Below, piece by piece: positions 1 through 4,458 of a stretch of 5,217 bases of DNA. Positions within the stretch are counted from its first letter, which is position 1. Each line of letters opens with the position of its first letter. Source of the DNA: Spirochaetia bacterium UBA6919 (GTDB lineage: Bacteria > Spirochaetota > UBA6919); assembly GCA_002450905.1 (NCBI GenBank), contig DKAT01000099.1, positions 1 to 5,217 on the forward strand, given 5' to 3'. The notes under the pieces were generated by a model that worked only from the letters and a program-made list of their open reading frames with translations, was not told the origin of the DNA and made no database searches. The position numbers were made by a program, and so were the translations under genes.

Positions 1-41
1 TCGGAGCTAACTAGATAAGCATTAATTAAAATACATTATAC

Positions 42-70
42 TTGCCCAGGAAGAAGTTTATTAATATATT
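42..70 (+). promoter_or_regulatory. Candidate sigma70-type promoter for the MarR gene
   Basis: TTGCCC (42-47) and TATATT (65-70) are separated by 17 bases. They match 4 of 6 and 5 of 6 positions of the -35 and -10 consensus. Transcription would start near base 77, leaving a leader of about 35 bases before the ATG at 113. The region is very AT-rich, so chance matches are likely, and no start site is known. Confidence 0.3.
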
Positions 71-72
71 AT

Positions 73-85
73 TTGTATACTACAA
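73..85. promoter_or_regulatory. Candidate operator: 13-bp inverted repeat
   Basis: TTGTA-TAC-TACAA is a perfect inverted repeat with 5-base arms and a 3-base centre. It lies directly after the candidate -10 box and 28 bases before the MarR start codon. MarR-family dimers usually bind short palindromes in their own promoter, so autorepression from this site is plausible. The arms are short and AT-rich, and no second copy was found elsewhere in the window. Confidence 0.3.
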
Positions 86-112
86 TAATTGCATAGGACA
101 ATTTTATAACTT

Positions 113-565
113 ATGGATTTCAACATAAAAAAAACAATAGGCTACCTAATCAATCGATCAGCGATATTAATAAGACAACTGGTCACGAAGGAGTTCCAGA
201 AGAATAATTATAACGTCACACCGGAAGAATGGGCAATACTCAATATGTTATGGTTAGAAGACCAGCAGCCCCAGTCTAAGATTGCAGAAAGCACATTTCG
301 TGATAACTCTACATTAACAAGGTTAATAGACAAAATGATCAAAAAGGATTTTGTCAAAAGAGAAAACGATGAAAAAGACCGCAGAATTGTCAAGACTTGT
401 TTACTTCCAAAAGGAAAAAAACTTAAAGCACAGTTAATCCCTTGTGCACAAAATATTCTTAAACGGGCTTGTCATGGAATTTCAGATTATGATTTAGATA
501 TTACTAAAAAAACCTTGGCAAAGGTCATAAATAATTTGCTGGAGAATGATAATAGTGAAGTTTAG
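113..565 (+). CDS. MarR-family winged-helix transcriptional regulator
   Basis: This 150-residue protein has the size and layout of MarR-family DNA-binding dimers. An N-terminal dimerisation helix (about 5-30) is followed by the TPEEWAILNML segment (36-46). The helix-turn-helix contains D-N-S-T-L-T-R-L-I-D-K-M (64-75), and the family-typical wing R-E-N-D-E-K-D-R-R runs from 83 to 91. C-terminal dimerisation helices begin near 99. The ATG at 113 is the first possible start, because an in-frame TAA lies at 107-109. The nearest AGGA (95-98) is 14 bases upstream, which is too far for a good ribosome site, so translation may be weak. Cys96, Cys111 and Cys120 are present, but there is no N-terminal OhrR-type sensing Cys, so redox sensing cannot be claimed. 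The next gene starts 44 bases downstream on the same strand, so it is a likely co-transcribed target. The ligand is unknown. Confidence 0.9.
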   Translation: MDFNIKKTIGYLINRSAILIRQLVTKEFQKNNYNVTPEEWAILNMLWLEDQQPQSKIAESTFRDNSTLTRLIDKMIKKDFVKRENDEKDRRIVKTCLLPKGKKLKAQLIPCAQNILKRACHGISDYDLDITKKTLAKVINNLLENDNSEV

Positions 566-609
566 AAGAAAAAATATCATTTATATATAAAAACAAATGG
601 AGGATATAT

Positions 610-1302
610 ATGAATCAAGACGTTTATAACTATAATCGATTTGACGCTAAGTCATATGATTTTCTTAATTTCAATGGCCCCAGACCAGGTGAAAAGTTTC
701 CTGAGATTAAGGGTGAATCCATTGATGGAAAGGAGATGAACTTATCCGACTTCAAAGGAAAATGGTTTGTATTGGAGACGGGAAGTTTCACTTGTCCAAT
801 GTATATTGGTATCATTCCAAAAATGACTGCACTAAGCAAAATCTTTAATGATGTCGAATTTCTTGTTTTGTATGTTCGTGAAGTTCATCCTGGGACAATT
901 ATCACAGCCCATACTAATATGGATGAAAAACGGATATTAGCAAAACGCCTTCTTGCTGAAGAAGCTGAGAATAGAACACTCATTATTGATGATATTAATG
1001 GCACAGCTCACAAGTCATTAGGCAGTCTACCCAATATTGTATATATCGTTAATCCAAAGGGTATAGTTGTTCATAGGAGCTGTTGGGCTGATCCGAAAGC
1101 TGTTGAGGCAATATTAAAACTCCGTGATCCAAATTACATCGATCCCCTTGAGTTGCGTGAACCTCCACAAAAGCCAATTAAAACAATACTTAGGGTCTGC
1201 CCTCGTGCAGGGAAACATTCTTTTTGGGATCTAATGAAAGGCATGCCAAGATTGATAAACAATTATAAGCGAATTAGGAAATTACAAAAACAATCAACAT
1301 GA
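610..1302 (+). CDS. Deiodinase-like thioredoxin-fold protein, Cys at the Sec site
   Basis: This 230-residue protein has no visible signal peptide and is probably cytoplasmic. Residues about 25-170 read as a thioredoxin/peroxiredoxin-like fold: P-G-E-K-F-P then L-S-D-F-K-G-K-W-F-V-L-E (45-56), the active-site segment G-S-F-T-C-P-M-Y (58-65), strand F-L-V-L-Y-V-R-E-V-H-P-G (84-95), and the cis-Pro-type region S-L-P-N-I-V-Y-I-V (139-147). G-S-x-T-C-P followed by V-Y-x-x-E-x-H resembles the iodothyronine deiodinase family, where selenocysteine sits at the position of Cys62 (TGT, 793-795). Bacterial members with Cys are probably thiol peroxidases or reductases, and the true substrate is unknown. 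Cys158 and Cys197 are further cysteines, and no CxxC is present. A basic tail (about 175-230) extends beyond the fold. GGAGG (599-603), 6 bases before the ATG, supports the start. It lies 44 bases after the MarR gene and 19 bases before the first lipoprotein gene, so co-transcription is likely. General AhpC/TSA-type redoxin is the alternative name. Confidence 0.8.
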   Translation: MNQDVYNYNRFDAKSYDFLNFNGPRPGEKFPEIKGESIDGKEMNLSDFKGKWFVLETGSFTCPMYIGIIPKMTALSKIFNDVEFLVLYVREVHPGTIITAHTNMDEKRILAKRLLAEEAENRTLIIDDINGTAHKSLGSLPNIVYIVNPKGIVVHRSCWADPKAVEAILKLRDPNYIDPLELREPPQKPIKTILRVCPRAGKHSFWDLMKGMPRLINNYKRIRKLQKQST

Positions 1303-1311
1303 GCTTTTATT

Positions 1312-1425
1312 GGGTAATTCTATGAACCGACGACAATTTATCAATCACTCCACAAAACTGGCAGGATCAGCTCTCATCGCCACCCAGATCCCCGGCTGTT
1401 TAAAATACGATGACCTGTTCTACCC
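1312..1425 (+). repeat. Near-identical 5' module, copy 1 (RBS, signal, linker)
   Basis: This segment matches 2330-2443 (offset 1018) over 114 bases with one difference, C1396 versus A2414. The difference is synonymous (GGC/GGA Gly in the lipobox). The repeat covers 10 bases before the ATG, the whole Tat/lipobox leader and the linker to about residue 35. Beyond base 1425 identity drops sharply. The third paralogue, at 3218, has the same design but many base differences. Confidence 0.95.
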
Positions 1426-2227
1426 AGGCTTATCCAATGGTATTACCTGGTTCAATCAGCAAATGGTCATTGACAAAACTACAAATAGTCTCACAGTGGA
1501 TGATACTGACATGACGGCACCTTGTGTAATTAAAGATGGCAGCACTTACAAAATGTGGTATTCAGGTTTCAATGGCAATTATGTAATTTGTTTTTGTGAC
1601 TCCACTGATGGAATTCATTGGAGTAATTTCAGCAAAACCATCTATTCTGCTGGTGGAATTGTGGGACAAACATACGAAGGAACCAACGACAATGGGAATA
1701 TTTTTGGACCTGCCGTCCTTAAAATTAACTCTGTCTATCACATGTGGTACTCAGGATCCAATGCAAGCTGGTGGGTATTATATTGTAATTCTAATGATGG
1801 TATTAATTGGGGTAATTTCAAATGGCTTTCGGATTTCCTCGATCCGGGGCTTCCTAATGCATACATGCCTAAAGTGCTTAAAAATGGTTCTAAATATCAA
1901 ATGTGGTATCGGAAATCTGCTGACGTAAGTATATATTATGCTGAATCAACCGATAAAACAACCTGGACAAATCTTCAAAATATTGGTGTTACAACCAGCG
2001 CCCCTACGGTTAGTTTAATATATAATGGATCAATATATAAAATGTGGTACACGGATACAACTTCGACTATTCTATACGCCGAATCCAATGATGGTATTAA
2101 TTGGTTTAATAATCAATTAACGAATATAACAACCGGTTATCATCCCCATGTGATAAATGATTACGGTGTCGGAAAAATGTGGTATCGAGGTACCGATGGG
2201 AATATCTACTACGCCGAATCCTATTAA
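1322..2227 (+). CDS. Tat-exported lipoprotein with five-bladed beta-propeller, paralogue 1
   Basis: The protein is 301 residues from the ATG at 1322. An in-frame TTG at 1310 would add four residues, but the ATG aligns with both paralogues. N-R-R-Q-F-I (2-7) is a twin-arginine motif, followed by a modest hydrophobic stretch and I-P-G-C with Cys26 as the likely lipid-modified residue. Repeats then follow at about 67-102, 130-165, 183-217, 228-263 and 275-301, of the form P-x-V-x-K-x-G-x-Y-x-M-W-Y then Y-x-E-S-x-D-G-I-N-W. The last repeat stops at Y-A-E-S-Y, and its missing S-N-G-I-T-W strand is at 38-43, suggesting velcro closure. Repeat 3 is atypical (S-T-D-K-T-T-W instead of S-x-D-G-I-N-W). 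The repeats resemble five-bladed GH43/GH32/GH130-type propellers, but no catalytic carboxylate set is recognisable. A surface sugar-binding or enzymatic role is inference only. The upstream GGGT gives a weak ribosome site; the 19-base gap suggests coupling to the deiodinase-like gene. Confidence 0.8.
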   Translation: MNRRQFINHSTKLAGSALIATQIPGCLKYDDLFYPGLSNGITWFNQQMVIDKTTNSLTVDDTDMTAPCVIKDGSTYKMWYSGFNGNYVICFCDSTDGIHWSNFSKTIYSAGGIVGQTYEGTNDNGNIFGPAVLKINSVYHMWYSGSNASWWVLYCNSNDGINWGNFKWLSDFLDPGLPNAYMPKVLKNGSKYQMWYRKSADVSIYYAESTDKTTWTNLQNIGVTTSAPTVSLIYNGSIYKMWYTDTTSTILYAESNDGINWFNNQLTNITTGYHPHVINDYGVGKMWYRGTDGNIYYAESY

Positions 2228-2339
2228 CTATTCGACACCCCTATTTAAAATTACAACCCCAAGACGATATTACTTATAAAATTTGTTCATTGCATAAAAT
2301 ATTATTACTTTTAGATGAGTAATAGTTCGGGGTAATTCT
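2228..2339 (+). promoter_or_regulatory. Intergenic leader with hairpin ahead of paralogue 2
   Basis: This is the longest gap in the plus-strand cluster. TATTACT (2303-2309) and AGTAATA (2318-2324) form a 7-bp stem with an 8-base loop, ending 15 bases before the start codon. TATTACTT also occurs at 2268-2275, giving a direct repeat 35 bases apart. TTTG (2282-2285) and TACTTTTA (2306-2313) are spaced like a Bacteroidetes-type promoter, but the strong Shine-Dalgarno sites elsewhere argue against that lineage. No T-run terminator follows paralogue 1. The gap may hold an extra promoter or a leader control element. Confidence 0.3.
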
Positions 2340-2443
2340 ATGAACCGACGACAATTTATCAATCACTCCACAAAACTGGCAGGATCAGCTCTCATCGCCA
2401 CCCAGATCCCCGGATGTTTAAAATACGATGACCTGTTCTACCC
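2330..2443 (+). repeat. Near-identical 5' module, copy 2
   Basis: This is the partner of 1312-1425, with one synonymous mismatch in 114 bases. It starts 10 bases before the ATG at 2340, so the GGGGTAATTCT ribosome-site region is copied together with the leader coding sequence. Confidence 0.95.
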
Positions 2444-3206
2444 CGGATTAAGTAATGGCAAGTCCTGGACAAATCATCAAGCCACAAATCTTCCAACGGG
2501 TAGTAACGGTCCAACGGTCATTAAAGACAATGGTACCTATAAAATGTGGTATGTCACAACTGGATCAAGTGTATACTATGCAACATCTTCTGACGGAATT
2601 AATTGGACTCAACATGGCATTGTACTTCAGTATGGAGGTAGTATTCTATCCACTGGATTCTTTAATCCCTGTGTCCTTAAAGATAACGGGGTCTATAAAA
2701 TATGGTTTCAAGACGGTGGAAATATCTCTTACTGTGAATCCTCCGACGGAATCAACTGGAGTAATAACAATTTATCCATAATAACAGGAGGTGGATCACC
2801 TTGTGTGATGAAAGTGGGTTCCTTCTATCGGTTGTGGTATGCTAATACTCCAGTAATTTATTACGCCGATTCCAGTGATGGGATTAACTGGTCTAATAAT
2901 CAAGCCTGCATCTCTGCTGTTTCCTACCCCGGGTATACAGAAAGTTCTCAGGGTGAACCCTGTTTAATTAAGGATAGCGGCATTTATAAATTATGGTATA
3001 TAGGAGCCAGTACAGCTGCCGACTCAAATATCATCTATGCTGAATCCAGTGACGGGATCAATTGGTCAAATCTGATTCTTGCTCATACAACAGCTTCTTC
3101 AGGTATAAAGGCATCTCATCCATGCATTGTCAATGATTACGGTGTGGGGAAGATGTGGTATTACAATATTAATACAAATAGTATCTGGTATGCTGAATCT
3201 TATTAA
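2340..3206 (+). CDS. Tat-exported lipoprotein with five-bladed beta-propeller, paralogue 2
   Basis: This 288-residue paralogue is the shortest of the three. Its leader is identical in protein to paralogue 1: the R-R pair at 3-4 and I-P-G-C ending at Cys26. Five blade repeats lie at about 58-91, 110-142, 154-186, 207-244 and 261-288. The motif is very regular here: S-S-D-G-I-N-W occurs four times and P-C-[VIL]-[LMIV] four times. The C-terminal blade uses the variant N-D-Y-G-V-G-K-M-W-Y and ends in Y-A-E-S-Y, with the complementing S-N-G-K-S-W at 38-43. It has seven cysteines including Cys26, several at equivalent blade positions. That is unusual for an exported protein and fits folding before Tat export. 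Loops between blades differ in length and sequence from both paralogues. The start is preceded by GGGG (2329-2332), a weak ribosome site. The stop codon overlaps the ribosome site of the next gene. Function is unknown; carbohydrate or surface-ligand binding is inference from the fold. Confidence 0.8.
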   Translation: MNRRQFINHSTKLAGSALIATQIPGCLKYDDLFYPGLSNGKSWTNHQATNLPTGSNGPTVIKDNGTYKMWYVTTGSSVYYATSSDGINWTQHGIVLQYGGSILSTGFFNPCVLKDNGVYKIWFQDGGNISYCESSDGINWSNNNLSIITGGGSPCVMKVGSFYRLWYANTPVIYYADSSDGINWSNNQACISAVSYPGYTESSQGEPCLIKDSGIYKLWYIGASTAADSNIIYAESSDGINWSNLILAHTTASSGIKASHPCIVNDYGVGKMWYYNINTNSIWYAESY

Positions 3207-3212
3207 GGTGAT
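3205..3212 (+). promoter_or_regulatory. Ribosome site overlapping the stop of paralogue 2
   Basis: AAGGTGAT is a strong Shine-Dalgarno match 5 bases before the ATG at 3218, and it includes the last two bases of the TAA at 3204-3206. This fixes the start of paralogue 3 and suggests translational coupling. Paralogues 1 and 2 have a much weaker site (GGGT/GGGG), so paralogue 3 may be translated more strongly. Confidence 0.65.
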
Positions 3213-3217
3213 ACATT

Positions 3218-4150
3218 ATGAAACGACGAGATTTTATCAAACAATCGGCTAAACTCACCGGGACAGCCCTTGTTGCCTCGCAGATCCCCGGCTGTCTAAA
3301 CTACGATGACCTCTTCTACCCCGGAATGTCCAACGGCAAGACCTGGAACAACTATCAAAGCACCTCTCTTTCAGCTGGAGATCCTTGTGTCATTAAGGAA
3401 GACAGTGTTTATAAAATGTGGATGACCCAGGGTACAAATATCACTTATTGCACCTCATCCGATGGAATCACCTGGTCAACACCCAAAACTGTTCTTGGAA
3501 CTAACAATTTATTAGGATATGATAGTAATTTAGTTTATACACCCTCTGTTATCAAAGATGGTTCTATTTATAAGATGTGGTATTCAGGAAATAATGGTGT
3601 TAATGTCAGGATTTTGTATTGTGACTCGGGTGATGGAATCAGTTGGTCCAACTTCAAATTGGCTGTAGATTTCGGATCACAGGGTGTTTATGATCCAAAT
3701 TATGCTTTTAATCCCTGTGTCATAAAAGAAGGGAGTGTTTATAAAATGTGGTATGCTGGTGTTAATACTACTCCTACTCCTAATGAATATAGAATCATAT
3801 ATTGTGAATCCAGTGACGGGATCACCTGGTCCAACTTCAAATTGGCTATAGATCTTGGATCACAGGGAGTTTATGATACCGTCATTTGTTCTACACCCAA
3901 TGTAATTAAAGAAAGCGGTATCTACAAAATGTGGTATGGTGCTGATAATACTGATTTTACAAATACTCTTGTGCTATACTGCGAATCCTATGATGGTATT
4001 AACTGGATGAATTTTTATTCCCAACCATCTGTTCCATACAATGCTGTGGGTAGTGGCGATATTTATGGTCAACATGTCATGAATGATTATGGTGTGGGCA
4101 AAATCTGGTTTGCAAGTGGTGGCACCATCTACTACGCTGAATCCTATTAA
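3218..4150 (+). CDS. Tat-exported lipoprotein with five-bladed beta-propeller, paralogue 3
   Basis: This 310-residue protein is the longest and most diverged of the trio. The leader keeps K-R-R-D-F-I (2-7) and I-P-G-C (Cys26), then C-L-N-Y-D-D-L-F-Y-P-G, but its DNA is clearly different from the other two. Five blades lie at about 56-88, 109-144, 166-206, 227-265 and 286-310. The chain ends in Y-Y-A-E-S-Y, with S-N-G-K-T-W at 38-43 supplying the missing strand. Blades 2 and 3 share S-N-F-K-L-A-[VI]-D-[FL]-G-S-Q-G-V-Y-D after the blade motif, reflecting an internal duplication with a 61-codon period. It has eight cysteines, five of them at Y-C-x-S or P-C-V-I-K blade positions. No GH43-type catalytic signature is recognisable. 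The 11-base gap and overlapping ribosome site tie it to paralogue 2. A candidate terminator lies 85 bases after the stop. The fold call is by repeat pattern; the substrate is unknown. Confidence 0.8.
   Translation: MKRRDFIKQSAKLTGTALVASQIPGCLNYDDLFYPGMSNGKTWNNYQSTSLSAGDPCVIKEDSVYKMWMTQGTNITYCTSSDGITWSTPKTVLGTNNLLGYDSNLVYTPSVIKDGSIYKMWYSGNNGVNVRILYCDSGDGISWSNFKLAVDFGSQGVYDPNYAFNPCVIKEGSVYKMWYAGVNTTPTPNEYRIIYCESSDGITWSNFKLAIDLGSQGVYDTVICSTPNVIKESGIYKMWYGADNTDFTNTLVLYCESYDGINWMNFYSQPSVPYNAVGSGDIYGQHVMNDYGVGKIWFASGGTIYYAESY
3644..3694 (+). repeat. Internal blade duplication in paralogue 3, unit 1
   Basis: These 51 bases match 3827-3877 in the same gene with four mismatches. The offset is 183 bases, exactly 61 codons, so the duplication is in frame and about one blade long. 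It encodes the end of blade 2 and the following loop. Confidence 0.85.
3827..3877 (+). repeat. Internal blade duplication in paralogue 3, unit 2
   Basis: This is the partner of 3644-3694, 47 of 51 bases identical, and encodes the end of blade 3 and its loop. The loop itself (L-G-S-Q-G-V-Y-D) is conserved as well as the blade core, which points to recent duplication or conversion rather than fold constraint alone. Confidence 0.85.
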
Positions 4151-4235
4151 TATCCAATCATCATCCTATCGATTCTATCCTTCAATTTGAAAAATCTATG
4201 AGAAATCCAAAACATAGGTAATACAATCCAGCACC

Positions 4236-4274
4236 ATCGGAATTAAAAAATTTGGTTCCGATTCTGTTTATTTA
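4236..4274 (+). terminator. Candidate terminator hairpin after paralogue 3
   Basis: ATCGGAATTAAA (4236-4247) pairs with TTTGGTTCCGAT (4251-4262) over 12 base pairs, including two G-U pairs, around an AAA loop. The following TCTGTTTATTTAAAT is T-rich but not a clean T-run, so termination may be leaky. On the minus strand the sequence after the stem is not T-rich, so it would act only on plus-strand transcription. It lies 85 bases after the stop of paralogue 3. Confidence 0.45.
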
Positions 4275-4348
4275 AATCGCTTTTATTGAGCATGTCTATT
4301 ATTTTGTTGAATAGGTATTTGGAATAGTTTAATAATAAATTATGCTGT

Positions 4349-4447
4349 ATGAAAGGGAATTTGGCGGAGAAATCATTTAAAGATATCTTGTGGATTAAAT
4401 ATCCTGGCGTAACTTGTGTTATTGATTATTTAAATGAAGATTTTTAA
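4349..4447 (+). CDS. Possible 32-residue ORF, function unknown
   Basis: ATG at 4349 opens a frame of 32 codons ending in TAA at 4445-4447. The peptide begins M-K-G-N-L-A-E-K-S-F and ends D-Y-L-N-E-D-F. It shows no signal peptide, membrane segment or family motif that I recognise, and there is no Shine-Dalgarno site at a proper distance. It may be a chance frame or a remnant of a decayed gene. Confidence 0.12.
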   Translation: MKGNLAEKSFKDILWIKYPGVTCVIDYLNEDF

Positions 4448-4458
4448 AATACTCAATT

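Larger units (their letters stand above)
4151..4458. other. Gene-poor convergent gap
   Basis: This AT-rich stretch of about 308 bases separates the plus-strand cluster from the minus-strand asparagine synthetase gene. It contains the hairpin at 4236-4262 and a possible 32-codon reading frame at 4349-4447. No tRNA, insertion-sequence end or CRISPR-like repeat is visible. No convincing minus-strand terminator for the asparagine synthetase gene was found. Confidence 0.6.

Noticed and set aside
610..612. The deiodinase-like gene as a selenoprotein
   Set aside because: The active-site codon is TGT (Cys), and no in-frame TGA occurs before the stop at 1300-1302, so there is no sign of Sec insertion.
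1310..1321. TTG at 1310 as start of paralogue 1
   Set aside because: The ATG at 1322 aligns exactly with the starts of paralogues 2 and 3 and gives the conserved R-R leader. The bases between are the shared ribosome-site region.
2282..2313. Bacteroidetes-type promoter (TTTG, 20 bases, TACTTTTA)
   Set aside because: It matches well by eye, but the strong Shine-Dalgarno sites at 599 and 3205 are atypical for that phylum and such matches are common in AT-rich DNA. Kept only as a note in the leader feature.
1596..2781. Overlapping plus-strand frames at 1596-1928 and 2455-2781
   Set aside because: They lie inside the propeller genes in another frame and exist only because the repeat coding is regular. 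They have no ribosome site or recognisable protein features.
1437..4145. Sialidase-type Asp boxes in the propellers
   Set aside because: The S-x-D-G-I-x-W motif is one residue shorter than the S-x-D-x-G-x-x-W Asp box, and no arginine triad is apparent. It fits five-bladed glycosidase-like repeats better.
1312..4150. Diversity-generating retroelement or CRISPR locus
   Set aside because: No reverse transcriptase, template repeat pair or spaced short-repeat array is present. The variation between paralogues is explained by duplication and conversion.
4421..4457. Minus-strand terminator for asnB from ATTGA/TCAAT arms
   Set aside because: The stem is almost all A-T, is broken by a mismatch and has a long loop, so it is not convincing.
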